Positions 1-12,190 of a DNA stretch of 64,000 nt are shown here, piece by piece (within the stretch, counting starts at the first letter, position 1; every line of letters starts with the position of its first letter). Under the pieces are notes generated by a model. The model was not told the DNA's origin. It saw nothing but the letters and a program-made list of their open reading frames with translations, and ran no database searches. The stretch covers positions 67,320,573 through 67,384,572 of the forward strand of contig CM034305.1 of assembly GCA_019925795.1 (NCBI GenBank). The letters are read 5' to 3'. Origin of the DNA: Dendrobium chrysotoxum (lineage: Eukaryota > Streptophyta > Magnoliopsida > Asparagales > Orchidaceae). A program made the translations under genes and the position numbers.

Positions 1-200
1 TGACCTTGGTCTAGGGGAAAATCAGGGTCAACAACATGCAATCTAATTACTGCCAGTTTGCTAGTGAATAACCCCAATGCTGATGTTTTACTCTATATGA
101 TTGCACAGTTGGATAAAAGTAAGATTGCTACCCAGGACAATTATAATCTCATTGATATACACAACAAGAATAGTCTAAAGTGCTTTCTCAGGAAATAATT
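1..200. other. AT-rich non-coding sequence
   Basis: No open frame, repeat or transposon terminus recognised. It directly precedes a tandem duplication. Confidence 0.4.
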
Positions 201-799
201 AATCCATCAAATAGATTTTCAATGAATTTTAACAACATCATCCCACGTTGGTCGGCAATGGAATCTAGAAAAGGATTTACTTATGGTTGCTCGTAATTAT
301 CAATGATCATGTTTCCACTGGTGGCGGATAGACTACCAAGGAAGCCAAATAAATTTTTACATTATAATCACAAAAAGAAAGGATGTCCATGCTGCTTCAT
401 GAACCTCATTAACACTAAGGAGCTGTTTGGTATTCTACAATAGGCAAGATTTATGCAAGATTTAAGTTAAATCCTGCCAAACAAAATTTCAGGAACCTTA
501 AATCAATCAAACAGATTCTCAATGAATTTTATCAGCATCATCCCAGGTTGGTGAGCAATGGAATCTAGAGAAGGACTTACTGGTGGTTGCACATAATTAT
601 CAATGATCACGTTGCCACTTATGGTGGATAGACTACCAAGGAAGCCAAAAAAAACTTTTACATAATAATCACAAAAATAGAAAGGATGTTCATGGGCGAA
701 CCTCATTAACCCTTAGGGGTGGGTTCTTTGATATTCTATAATAAGATAAATATATGCAAGATTTAACTTAAATCCTGCTAAACAAATTTTGGGAACTTC
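201..799. repeat. Tandem duplication, two units of about 300 bp
   Basis: Unit 1 (about 201-500) and unit 2 (about 501-799) run parallel over their whole length. Shared landmarks are the segment starting near 216 and 516 that reads caatgaatttta, the segment gactaccaaggaagccaaa (329 and 629), and the end segment with gcaagattta...aaatcctgc. The units differ by scattered substitutions and short indels, so the duplication is not recent. No coding frame is maintained in either copy. Confidence 0.8.
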
Positions 800-1440
800 A
801 AATCAAAGTGTTTAGACAAATTCATTCTCAGTTATCAGCATCTTTATGAAAATCACACTAACAAGGAAACACAAAGTAGCAATAATCTCTGTTTTTCCTA
901 AAAACCAAATAATTACATAGGTTGCTTGAAACAAATTTTAACACATGTTAAGTTTATGCATTGGAGCAAACAAACATTTTGATTATCATCATCATCATTA
1001 ACCTCATCCTAGTTACTCGGGAATGGCTTTATGAATCCTCATTCTACATTCATTCATGTTGCGTATTGTATAAGATAATAAAAATATTTTGTACAAATTT
1101 TACCCATATTAACTTTATTTTACCCATTTCTCATTCATAATCATTCCACACAAATTTTTTCTACCCATCTTATTGTTGTATTTTGTTTAATTTTTGTTGT
1201 ACATGCCTAAATCACACAAGTAAATTCTTCACTGTCTAATATTCGATAGAAGTTACTCTCATTATCCCTCCAATATAACAATTTCTCAATCAATATGTTC
1301 AAGTTTTACTACACATCTAAACTTCTAAACATTCATATAATGCACAAAAAATACCATGCAAGCGCACAAAATAAATAGACCTTCTACAAACTTTTTTCCT
1401 TTTTTTTTCTTGATTGAGTAGAGCTCAATGTTGGATTCAA
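800..1440. other. AT-rich non-coding sequence
   Basis: Only short simple runs such as the atcatcatcatc stretch near 985 were seen. No gene or transposon end recognised. Confidence 0.4.
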
Positions 1441-2161
1441 TGTTGTTTGTGGAGTTACACCAAATACCTTAGTACAAGTTTGGGTCAAGCCTTAGGAGGC
1501 CAGAGATGCAAAGAATAAAAAGAAATCGTTAGTCTGAGAGTCTCTTTAATTAATTGGGAATTACAAAGAACTTGATTGATACCTTATAGAGAGAATGGTG
1601 CATCAAATCAATATTAGAAGGATTTTAGATAGAGAATATTTGAAAAACAACCAAGGACAAAAAATTGGCTAGATACGTATAGAATGGTGTCATGCCATGC
1701 CCAATGTACAATCCCTTATTTATGGGCAAGGACCAAAGTCAATGGCAATGCATAGACTAAACAAAATAACAAAAAAGTGCCTGAATTGTATTAATGCAAT
1801 GTTTTTGTGCCAAGTCAGGCTACATTAGAAGTGAGAATCTCGAGCAAATTTTAACAAGAACCTGTACTCAACAGTAAGTACTCTAGACAAGTAATTGAGG
1901 TCTTCAAGAAGAATGACTTTGTCAATCGGAAACTTCTAGAGCCCCTTGTGTGAGTTCAATATATAAGTGCTAAGGTCCAAGCAAGACTTTGTCGATTTAG
2001 GCAGCTTGATGAGTTTCCACTTTGGACACATAAAGGAGGTAGGAAACTAATGACTTTGGATGACTTCTAAGTCTGGCTTCAAATCAGATAAAATTTGTAG
2101 AGCATGGTTTAAACTTTTCAATTGACTTGATTAATTAGACCTGGAAGAATATAGATGTACA
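1441..2161 (+). repeat. Diverged direct repeat, copy 1 (possible old LTR)
   Basis: Begins tgttgtttgtggagttaca and ends about tgtaca. It pairs with 2,601-3,341 along its length: shared segments include accaaagtcaatggcaa-like sequence near 1,733 and 2,877, and gcttgatgag-like sequence near 2,006 and 3,165. TG...CA ends and direct orientation fit an old LTR pair, but no primer-binding site, polypurine tract or target duplication is visible, so a segmental duplication is equally possible. Confidence 0.5.
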
Positions 2162-2600
2162 TCAATTTATTGATTATTTATTCCTTCCTCGAATATGGAA
2201 AAATAGAAGAACACATGTGAAAAATTCATTTTCCATAGGTGAATCATTGCATCAAGAAGGTTTTAGAAATGTGAGACAGGTTTTAGAAATGGCAGTTTAT
2301 GGTAGTGAGTCGTGAAGCCACTCAAGGAGAAGCTTGGCGGCAGCAAGCAGAAGAGGCAATTGAGCCACGCTCTTGGAGCAAATGTGCAATATGGATTTCT
2401 TAAGAAAATTTCTCGAAGATTCTCCAAAACATTTGAGTAAGCAATCATCCCTGTTTAGAAGGTACTCAAAAGTGATAAAAATCATCATTGTGGTTGCTCT
2501 ATGAGGAACACTCTGCATGATGATCCATAGCCTGATTTTTTGCCTTTGGCATTGTACACATAGACCATATTCATTGCAGCTTCAAGGATATTATATCATA
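2162..2600. other. Spacer between the two direct repeats
   Basis: About 440 bp of non-coding DNA. It holds no reverse transcriptase or gag similarity; the short open frames on the - strand here have no recognisable content. Confidence 0.4.
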
Positions 2601-3341
2601 TGTTGTTTGTGGAGTTACAAAATGACCTTACTGTATATTTGAGTCGAACCTTAATAGTTCAACAAGAGAAATTGCATGTCCAATGTATTGCTTAATTGAT
2701 TGAGAATTATAAAGAACATGATTGACAACTTAGAGATAGAAAGGGCGTGTAAAGTCAAGAACAATATGAGAACTTTATAGAGAAGCTCTTACAAAAAATA
2801 TAGAAGATAGATATATGGCAAAATGGAATGATGCCATGCACACAACATATCAAGGACCCCTTATCTATAAGCATAGGCCAAAGTCAATGGCAAGGGACAG
2901 ACTATAGAAAATAACAAGAAAAGTACATGAATTATCATAGTGTTGTCATCCTTGTAGGGAGTAAGAAGCATTGTTAGCTCTCCACTAGGTAAGAAATGTG
3001 GATGAGTTCTTCTAGACAAAACCTTGCAGCAGGGAAATAATCTAAATGAGTAGCCAATATCTTCCAAAATAATGGATTTGTAAAGGATGTGGCTTATTGA
3101 GTCTCTTTGGCGAGTTCAATTTCTAACAATTGAGGTCAAAGCAGGGCTTTATCGACCTTGGCATCTTGATGATCTTCTACTTTGAGTGAGTAAGGGCGGC
3201 AGTTGACCCAAAGCTTTCGGGAACTCCTAAGTTTAGCGAGTTATGAGTGAATAAGTTGTTCATAGTCAATGAGTTGTAAAGTCTGCTTTAAGCTTATTAA
3301 TTAACTTAATTAACCAGATCCAGACAAATATGAATTATACA
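2601..3341 (+). repeat. Diverged direct repeat, copy 2 (possible old LTR)
   Basis: Second copy of the 1,441-2,161 sequence, same orientation, same tgttgtttgtggagttaca start, ending about tataca. By eye, roughly a fifth to a quarter of positions differ, with several indels. Confidence 0.5.
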
Positions 3342-3521
3342 ACCAGACCTCCCCTTTTGGAGGGAAGAAGTGAAACTATTAACTAGGTACCCAGTGGGAA
3401 ACTCTATACACATTTTTTCACACTCAATTTCCATGCTTTTACATGATATTAGACAACCTTTATCTTCTCCATTCATCATAGATCACAACTGCTTAAGTTT
3501 TCTTGAAAATAAAGATGGTAA
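3342..3521. other. Left flank of the copia element
   Basis: Unique-looking AT-rich DNA with a small ctccccttttggaggg fold-back near 3,349. The last five bases, ggtaa, are a weak match to gggga after the right LTR, so no clean target duplication survives. Confidence 0.4.
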
Positions 3522-3756
3522 TGTTAATAGATAAGTATAAGAAAACGTACACCTAACAAGAAAGGTCAAGTCTAGCTGTTATTTCTGTTAGAATATGTAT
3601 GGTCAGCATTTGTAAGACTCTATAAATACTAGTTGTATATCTCTAAACAAGACAGGTTGATCAAAAGGAAAGATTTTATTTCCTCTCAATGTTGTCTCTC
3701 TTGTTTCTCTGTTTCTACTTCCTCCCTGTCTGCTTTATCGTTAATGCAAGTTAACA
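3522..3756 (+). repeat. Copia 5' LTR
   Basis: Starts tgttaatagataag and ends gttaaca, so it has TG...CA ends with a TGTTAA/TTAACA terminal inverted repeat. A TATA box (tataaata, 3,621-3,628) sits in the middle. The matching 3' LTR is at 29,741-29,975, also 235 bp. Confidence 0.93.
3621..3628 (+). promoter_or_regulatory. TATA box of the copia LTR
   Basis: The tataaata motif lies about 100 bp into the LTR. It is conserved in the 3' LTR at 29,840-29,847, consistent with the LTR promoter. Confidence 0.65.
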
Positions 3757-3768
3757 TGGTATCAAAGC
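3757..3768 (+). other. Primer-binding site, initiator Met tRNA type
   Basis: tggtatcaaagc follows the 5' LTR directly. The usual plant copia site is TGGTATCAGAGC; one base differs. Confidence 0.85.
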
Positions 3769-3842
3769 TTGACAGCAGAGGATAGAAAATTTTTTTATTT
3801 CTTCTCTCTTTTGTTACTTGTGTGTTCACTTATTTCAAAATC

Positions 3843-5736
3843 ATGGTTGGATCCTCTACCTCCCCACCCACGGTGGACTCAACTTCTTCGTTCAACTCAA
3901 TCACCATTCCCCCTCAACTTAAGTTCTTGATGAGCAATATTAAGAATCTTGTTCCAAACTCTTTAGCTGTAGATAATTACCCGATCTCAAGTGAAAAAAG
4001 TTTTTAATGCCAATGGATTTAAAGGCTTTCTTGACGGCACATCTATGTGTTCGCAGCATTCTTTTGCTCCCGATGAATCTTTTATACCCAGCGCCATGAC
4101 TCTACACGATACCTGGGTACTCACGGATCAAAATCTTGCAGCTACGTTATATTCGATAATCTCGCCATCCATCTTTCCGTACGTGCTCACACTGATGCAT
4201 TGTCATGAAATTTGGACGACTCTTGCACATCGTCTTCAAGCTACGACATGTTCCCAGATCATTCAGCTAAAAAATGAACTACATCATCTGTCGAAGGGTG
4301 ACAAAATCATGACGTAATATCTTCTTGATGTAAAATCTAAAGTAGATGCTATTACAGCAACTGGTAGCACGATTGATCCTGAAGATGTGATTCTTCATAC
4401 GCTAAACGGGCTTCTCTCCTCCTATCAGTCATTCAAAACGACAATACACATAAACCTGCAGCCATTAAATCTAGATGACCTCTATAGTATGTTATGTAGT
4501 GAAGAACAGAATCTAACTAATGAAAAAATGAAAGATCTTCAATCTTTGCATGTGACAGACAACTATATGGCTCTCGCTGCATCTCGTGGTCGAGGTTGAG
4601 GCCGATACAATAATCATCGTGGAAATCGTGGCCGACGATCATTCCCACCGATTAGACTAGGAGATAAAAATTCACATCGTAACACTATATGTCAGATCTA
4701 TACCAAAACGGGTCACTTAGCACTTCGCTGTTGGTATCAGAATGATCCAACATATACAGACACTTCATCCAATTTGGCGTTGTTCAACTCACTAGATGCT
4801 TTTCATCAAGCAGATTGGTATCTTGACAATGGTGCATCAACGCATCTTACATCTAATTCATCCTAGTTAAGTGCAACCGAACCATATTCAGGATCTTCTC
4901 AAGTTGTTCTTGGCAATGGCCAACAATTCCCAATTCAAAATACAGGTAAAGGACTCTTACCTACCCCCACGGGTAATCTTTATCTTCACAAAATCCATCA
5001 TGTACCAAAATTTTCTTTTAATCTTCTCCTAGTACATCAGTTAACTACTGACAAAAATTGTGTTGTATCCTTCTCATCAAATGGCTATCAAATAAAGGAT
5101 TCGAAGACCCATTGCCTTCTACTTCAAGGGCCTTGCCATAATGGTCTGTACAAGGTCCATACTACTTCAAATTCTCCAAATCTTGCTATGCTTTCAGCTT
5201 AAACCATCCTCGATTTATGGCATAATCGTCTTGGGCATCCCACTGTTTTTACTTTGCAATACTTAGCTCGTATTCATTCAAACATATGTACTTCTTTCCC
5301 TACTACATGTAATACATGTTGTCTTGCTAAGAGCAGACGTTTATCATTTTCTAACTCTTCTTCTACTACCACTGTACCATTTGAATTAGTTCATTATGAT
5401 GTTTAGGGTCCTTCCCCTTGCACATCTATATAAGGCTATCGATACTATGTTTCTTTCATTGATGACTACACCAAATATTGTTGGGTTTTTCCTCTTTTTC
5501 AAAAATCTGAAGTTATGCAAACATTTGTTAACTTTCACAAAAACATCAAATGCCAATTCAATACAGTCATTCAAACTATTAGAACGGATGGTGGGGGAGA
5601 GTACTTAAACAATAATTTCAAATCCTATTGTAATCATTCGGGAATCCATCATCAATATACATGTCTGTATACACCTTCCCAAAATGGTGTCGCAGAACGG
5701 AAGAATCGCCACATTCTTGAAACTATCAGGAGTCTC
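3843..5736 (+). pseudogene. Copia gag-protease-integrase, 5' part
   Basis: Starts at ATG 3,843 (MVGSSTSPP...). A frameshift follows near 3,990 and stops appear at about 4,315, 4,597 and 4,864. The gag zinc knuckle (about 4,690-4,731) reads C-X2-Y-X4-H-X4-C, so its second Cys has become Tyr. The protease motif near 4,825 is DNGAS where DSGA or DTGA is usual. Integrase begins with the zinc-binding part (HNRLGHP near 5,221, CNTC near 5,310), then the catalytic residues D (5,461), D (5,587 in RTDGGGEY) and E (5,695 in NGVAER), with D35E spacing. The frame breaks at 5,736 where the giant element entered and resumes in frame after 27,597. Confidence 0.93.
5732..5736. other. Target-site duplication GTCTC, left copy
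   Basis: GTCTC precedes the TG of LTR 1 and recurs right after the CA of LTR 2 (27,593-27,597). Removing the insertion and one copy restores a continuous copia integrase frame (...RSLLIHSN...), which proves the nesting order. Confidence 0.95.
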
Positions 5737-6167
5737 TGTTGACCTCCTTTTTGGCGTCAAGTACTAACATAGTTGAATTACATATTTTGTAGGTCGACAT
5801 GTTTGCTTGCATGTTGTGCCGCTTTGTGTCTGATAAAGGATCAAATCACATATTTTATCTCGATTCGTTATTGGCTTTGGAATTCTTCCTTTTGATCACA
5901 CATTGTTCATCATCATGTTTTAAAATGCGTGTGATCGGGCCGATGCTAACTTGATGTGTAATTTATGTGCATTTGAACTCTTATCATACATGTTCGTTCC
6001 AGGCGTGATATCTTTTGATTCGGGTCTCATTTTGCGAAACGGATTGCGCGAGCGCGTCCGGATCGTCGAGATCTTCCAAATGAGCCTATTCGTGCTCAAA
6101 TCGAACACTGTTTGACGCGTGGCGAGGAGAGAGAAAGTGAGATTATTATCATTATCTTTTTTTTTCT

Positions 6168-6168
6168 A

Positions 6169-6221
<53 letters not shown>

Positions 6222-6238
6222 TTCTATATATATATATA
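6168..6238. repeat. (ATT)n and (TA)n microsatellites in LTR 1
   Basis: An ATT run followed by an atatat run. The ATT run is a little longer than its counterpart in LTR 2 (about 20,138-20,189), as expected for replication slippage after insertion. Confidence 0.9.
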
Positions 6239-6719
6239 TTTGATTAATTTCTGATTAATTTAAATAAATATATATATAAAGAAAATATACACTCTTAATT
6301 AATTTAAAATTAAATAAATATAATATAATAAATTCAAATAAAGATATATAAGATATAAGGTTATATTTATATGTAAAATAAAATGAATGAACTATATAGC
6401 ATTTTATTCAAATTAATGTGAGATCAAACTTAAATTCAAGATGATGTTATTTATCTTTTTCATATCTCTCTAAATAAGACAGGTTTAAATTTAATGGTTG
6501 ATCTAGCAAGTTAAACTCAATCTTGACCCTTGGATGTAGGGCTTCAGTTTTGATCTCTCATTTGAATAGGCCGGTCCAGGAAAGAGGGGGTCGGTTCAGC
6601 CTTGTGATCGCTTCCAAGCCGCACAATACTTCTTCACGTGAAAGGGATCTCTCAAAAAAAAAAAGAAGGAATAAGAAAGCAAGAGGCAGAAGTTCCATCC
6701 TCTCTCCCTCTCGACAGCA

Positions 6720-7064
6720 CGCCGGCGACTTCGACGTCGACTTAGCATTTCCGATTCACCGGCCGCCCGGCTCCAACGGGTCAAATCCATAGCTCACCGG
6801 CTGTTCGGCCTCCAGCTCCGTCTGGCACAAATCCCGAACTCCCTATAGCTCGACGATTTTCCCGACCGAATCGATGATCTCTTCCATCGCTTGCAGTCCG
6901 TCCGGCTCGACCCCACCTAACTCAATGACCTGTTGCTAGCTGAGCTTCCTCAGATCTAGCTTTCGCATCCAGCTGTCAAAGCCTCCTACCCAGCTGAAAT
7001 CAAGAGAAGGGTGCTGCACACGTTCTTCTATTCGGCAAGAATAATGGAGAGCTTATCTATGTGA
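6720..7064 (+). pseudogene. Protein-like stretch in LTR 1, possible captured host exon
   Basis: In the frame beginning cgc at 6,720, about 110 codons read like a globular protein segment (for example RVKSIAHRLFGLQ, then DDFPDRIDDLFHRLQS, then LSHPAVKASYPAEIKRRV, then TFFYSARIMES) but are broken by three internal stops: TAG near 6,848, TAA near 6,918 and TAG near 6,957. The last two look like CAA to TAA and CAG to TAG changes. GC content is far above the surrounding LTR. The family is not recognised. The same frame and stops occur in LTR 2, so decay came before the last transposition. It could be a captured host exon; chance GC-rich sequence is the alternative. Confidence 0.4.
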
Positions 7065-10000
7065 TTTTCTTTGTTTTGGGTGTGAGAGTTGCTATGGACT
7101 TGCTCACATTCAAAACGTAGAGATATCAGAAATGTATATGTTCTCTTCGAATGAGAAGGAGAAATGCAAAAAAAAAAATGAAGCTGTGTGGTACAGATTT
7201 TTTTTTTCTAGCCCCATGAGCATGCAGGAAATGCACGAGTAAAAAAAAAAAAACTGAGATAAGTCTTTTCCTTCTCTTGTATCAATTCTTTAGCTTTGAT
7301 TGTGGTTGGAGACCAGGATTTACTAGTCGCTTATACTTGTCCTCTTTATGAAAAATAATAAAAATCTGAGTCTAGGCTACCTTTTGAGCTAAAAAAATGG
7401 TATTGTACAGGTTATGATTCCCTTCAATTGTTTTTATACAGAACCTATAGTCAGCTTCATCTTTGGTCTTTTAAAATAATAACAACAATAAATGTATGAG
7501 TTTGACGTTTATAGGTTTGTTCAAGCCTCTTATGTTGCTCAATATGCCTTCCCCCTCTTTTTTTTTTTTTTCACTTTGCTGTTGAAGACATTTTGTCTTG
7601 GATTTGGAACGATGCAGTTGATTTTGTATAGAATTAAATATATTGGATGGATGATATTTAATTGATCATGTCATGTTCATTGAAAGGCTTAAGATACCTT
7701 TATTTTATTATTATTATTATTATTATTATTTGGATTAATAAGAAGGAGGAGATGATATTGAACTATTGACAATATGATTATTATCTTGATAGTTATGTCC
7801 TTTCGTATTTCTACAGTCAAGCGCTAGTTGAATTACTCATTATCAAGAGTAGACAAAGCGTTTATATTTATATTTTTTGTGAAAGATGCCCTAAAGGTAA
7901 TGGGGAAGGCAAGCCCACGACAGATGATAGAAAAGTTCTTTATTCATCAGACATAGTTCTTATGTAGTTTATTCTTAATAAATATACTTAGTTGTGAAGT
8001 TATGTCAAAACTCTATCGACACGAATACTTCATTGAAGAATGTGTTAGTAGGATTTCACTTCATATAGTAAAGAAGCGCCGTCAAAATTATTTCCAAAAT
8101 TTAATTCATTTGCTAGCTAATTACTTCTCTTCATTGATGTATGCTCATACATCGACTTTCTCTTGGGCTTCCAAATAAGTACACTTAATCTCTCTACTGG
8201 CATGCGATAAAATACACTAATATACCCGAATTGTTTTATTAACCACCACACAGAGAATTTTACATCGCTCTTTCACATGTAACTAGTGCTCAATCAGAAT
8301 CTAAAAAATATATATTAAAAAAAAATTTCTTTTTCTTTTTCTTCTTGACATGCTATCACTCACTAATTTCTTTATGTAATTATACTTTGGAGAATATGTT
8401 TTGATGAGGAAGAATACTTATTGCATTCATTAAATGTAGCTTTTGTTTATGTATGAATTGAGATCGCTTGTTTGTGTCTAGCACAAAGTTTAAAGCATTG
8501 ATCTTACATCCTTCATTATTTAATCACAATCTACTAGATGTTTGGTGAAATGCATCAACAAAATATGATATCCTTGTGAGATAGTGACAACATTTAGACG
8601 AATTTATATTTAGGTAATGTATCATAATGAATGATATTCTAAAAGTTCATTTTGATTTGAATTTATTGGTTGATTAAAATCAAGAGATTTTTCGAAAAAC
8701 ATAACACTTAAGTTTTATTTATTTAAAGAACGAGTGTAAAAAAAAAAAAAAAGATAAATAAATAGATGATTGAATTATTCGTATTCTCATGATGTATATT
8801 GAATTTTCGTAGTGAATATTTGGGTGAGTTTGGTGGCTTTCATTGATTTGCTTTATGATATCCTTGCTTTATATTTTGAGTGGCATTGGTTATATGCTTG
8901 TATATTGCACATTGTGCGTTTGAAGGCTTAGCTTCATCAACTAGGAGAAAAGTACTTTCACACCCTTCTTTTGTTGGAATTATTTTTACTGTTATATTCT
9001 TATCAAAATTTAAATATATATAAGTTCTTATTTAATGATCTAAATTTTGTGATTGCTTTCATCAGAATACAATGCTAATAGTTTTAAGGCGTTTGGTCTA
9101 TTATCTCATTACTTGATCGTTTCCGAAGTGAAGTTATGTTTCATATTTTCTGTTGTTATTTATTTTATTTTATTTTATATTTAATGATATTATCATATAT
9201 GTCATACAAATATTTTCTTGGTAAGACGTCTCATAAAACCAATAGGAGGTTTGTTTAACTAAACTGAAACTCATTTGTTATCTTATCAGTGTTAATGACT
9301 CACATGATTCGTTTATTTATTTTCTTGAAGCCTCTTGATTCATAATCAGATTATTATGTATATGTACTCGTAGAGAATTCCTTTAGTAGTGTCTTGATTG
9401 TCTTGACCATTCATTGGATATATTAGCCACGACCAACTACCCACATGAAGTTTGTTTTAATGTGTAAGGAAGAAAGATTCAAATTGTGCTTTTGTTGGAA
9501 AGCTTACACGCATGTTTATGATATTCGATGGGAAAATCCCACATGTTTTATGTGTAATTCTTCTTTATGTTTTGTGATAGCAAATCTCCAAGTCATGATT
9601 GATAAACTTTACATGCTTTATATATAGTATTATTCGATGCCAATTCTCTTCACCCATGTTCAAAAATGATACATTCATGATTTGTTATGTGAGTTTGGTA
9701 GAACTCATATGTGTCATATGGTTGGGATGACTTCTTAACATATTTGATGCATTATTGTATTAATGAATCCAAGAGATTAAGATGACAAAAACTTCATTCT
9801 TTCATTAACATTTATATGTGGGGCAAAATGCTACTTAGCATCAAGTTTGTGTCAATTAAGGTGTACAAGTTCGCCGAAAAGCCCTTTTATATTTATTTGA
9901 TATTGTAATATAGAGGATGACACCCATGTTAACAAATTTCCATATGTTTTGCATATGATTTTCTTCTATGTTTTGCAATAGCAAGTCTCTATGTTCCATG

Positions 10001-10225
10001 TTAGTAGATTTTCAAGTGATTTACGCATAGCCATTCTTCATGATTTACGTTAGAAAAGTCCCTTTATGCTTTATGATCTATGGTAATTTGCATATATTAG
10101 ATGAATATAAATGTTAGATTCCTCATTTTTTTTAATATTCTTGTTTACTTGCATTTTCTTTTGAATAGCCTCTACGCTCACCCAACCCTTCTTTTCTTTT
10201 CTGTGTTCCTTACGAGGTACTTTAA

Positions 10226-10350
10226 AAAAAAGAGCAAGGAGCTAGCGGAGTTGCTATGACGAAGGAGCCTACATATATGGATCAGTCGTCCCCATTCATT
10301 CCGGTGGGGGCGCTACGGGCGGAACCACCGGGTCATAGCCCCCGATGCTG
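10226..10350 (+). pseudogene. Second exon-like block in LTR 1
   Basis: A GC-rich island in AT-rich DNA. From the ATG at 10,257 the frame reads MTKEPTYMDQSSPF and continues through GALRAEPPGHSPRC, then meets gtaagt, a strong plant donor sequence, near 10,350. The upstream side ends in aaaaaaaagag, a weak acceptor. Together with 6,720-7,064 it suggests a captured genomic segment with exon-intron structure, but no homologue was recognised and the two blocks may be unrelated. Confidence 0.3.
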
Positions 10351-11253
10351 TAAGTTTTCTTAAAACTTAGATAATCCTTAGGAAACTTTTGTGTGTACGC
10401 TCCCCCACCCCTTAGGGCCTTATAGAAATTTCATTTATAACTAGGATTGCTCTCTTTTATTTTAGATCCATAAATCCATTTTATACACGTACGAATGTCC
10501 AAGGGGTTAGAAATAAATTTCATTTAATCTCCTACAACACTAGTGACACTTAAGGACAAAAACCTAAGGATGAGTCTTAGACAACATAGACTTAGGATGC
10601 ATGCTCCTTTTAGGATAGAAACCATAAAACATAGTGGCATCCTACCATAGGATTAGTGTAGTGATATCTAAGTCTAATTAATCATTAATAATAACCAACC
10701 TATAATTAAAACCAACAAATTAGTAAGGGGTCAAATCAAATGCATAAAAGATGTTTAATTCCTAATCAAATCATAACCAATACATACAATCATTAAGAGG
10801 GAAAACTTGAACATAAATGTCAACTAAGACTAACCAATCTATTAATCATCCCCTAACCAAATACTAACTAAATGAAGTCCACTAAAATCAACTTAAATTC
10901 AAGAATTATAAAATTGGAGAACAAACTAAAACATGTTGAATAGAGGGACTTTCAAAACTCAAACCTTAATTCATTAAGTTATCTCATAATTAATTAAACA
11001 CCTAATATGAAACACCTCTAACTTTGAATACAAATGAATCATAACCTAATTAACTAAACAACATAAGAGACTTATTGAAACTCAATCATAACTTAAACTT
11101 TTAGAGCTTTAATAACTTACCTAAAGTTTAATCTCATCCTCAGCCTAATCTTTTAAAATTAGTCAACCAACTCCTTAATGTATAATAAGTCATTCAATTC
11201 ACATTTCTTTTAATTTCTAACAAACTAAAATAACTCAACAAAATTGGTTACTA

Positions 11254-11327
11254 CTGGGTAACCCAGGCCTACGAGGCTATTAAGTTAGCCCTAAGGAGGG
11301 TGAAATAAACCTCACGGCCTCGGTGAG
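11254..11327 (+). repeat. Short GC-rich hairpins in LTR 1
   Basis: Two compact inverted repeats in AT-rich DNA: CTGGG-taa-CCCAG at 11,254-11,266 and CTCAC-ggcctcg-GTGAG at 11,311-11,327. The second uses the same CTCAC/GTGAG arms found in the internal domain near 18,934. Both recur in LTR 2 (about 25,207-25,280). Confidence 0.6.
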
Positions 11328-11748
11328 CAACAAAGGTAGTAATCAATTGAATACTAGAATAAAATCCCTAAAATCAATCTTAATTTGCTAATACTTGCAC
11401 TTAAACCAAAAATACCCTTTACCTTCAACAAATTAAATTACAAATAACTTTAACTAAATTATCCTACATAGGACATACCTAAAACCACACAGCCTACACA
11501 CACCTAGATTTGTTTAGTAGGACACGACTCCTAGCTTTAGGTTAGGACGGTGTTTTTCTTTACTTTTGTTCCTGTGATGTGGCGATTTGCATGTGACACG
11601 TGTGCTGGTTGTTCTAGTTTCTGTGTTAGATTTCTGTATTGATTTCTGTGATGGTCACTTTATTTACTGCATTGTCTCTGTGATGTGATGGGCGATAGAT
11701 TACCCATAGGTTAGGGACGATTTTGATACTGACGATGTTTTCTGCAGG

Positions 11749-11855
11749 TGGCCATGCTCACACAGCGCTAAAAGGGGGCTAAAAATAAATAAATCACAAA
11801 TAACTGCTACAGGTGCTTTAGCTACTTAGCCCCCAAATAAATAAGAGCATGGCCA
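11749..11855. repeat. Fold-back element in LTR 1, MITE-like
   Basis: Perfect 11-bp terminal inverted repeats TGGCCATGCTC and GAGCATGGCCA enclose 107 bp, with a second inner inverted pair GGGGGCTAA/TTAGCCCCC. No flanking target duplication was found. The same structure occupies 25,702-25,808 in LTR 2. It may be an old MITE or a functional stem-loop of the retroelement. Confidence 0.55.
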
Positions 11856-12008
11856 AGCGTGGCTGGTTTGAGTATTTTCTTTTTATTTTCATATATAACT
11901 GCGTGGGATGATTGATTTTGATTGTTTAGGATAACCCTGCAGGAGAGTCTAGATTTTTCTTTTATAATTCTGATGTAATGTATTCATTGTATCGAGTTGT
12001 GAAAGTTT

Positions 12009-12190
12009 GTAAAATGGGGCATTTTATGAAAGATTAGGGATCCAAAGGGAAAAGAAAGTCCCCTCACAGGGAATTTCTTTTCATTTGGATATCCTACTGG
12101 CGGTGTACTACGAGGAGACTAAGAGAAGGCGATCCACAGAAGGACCAGAAGATGAAGATGAAGACTAAAAAAAATGCCTCATTTTAAAAC
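12009..12190 (+). repeat. Nested inverted repeat in LTR 1
   Basis: Inner arms near 12,041-12,063 and 12,068-12,093 pair over about 20 bases (ccaaa..gaaaagaaa against tttcttttcatttgg) around a ccctcacaggg tip. Outer arms (aaaatggggcatttta near 12,011 and aaaatgcctcatttta near 12,172) also pair. Between them an open frame ends in a Lys/Arg-rich then Asp/Glu-rich tail with a TAA near 12,167, possibly by chance. Confidence 0.5.

Noticed and set aside
5920..6108. 62-codon minus-strand frame repeated at 19,883-20,071
   Set aside because: Repeated only because it lies in the LTR; no motif and no support for translation.
9445..9627. 60-codon frames repeated at the same place in both LTRs (also 12,209-12,391 and 13,360-13,618)
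   Set aside because: Short, AT-driven and without motif; identity between copies reflects LTR identity, not coding constraint.
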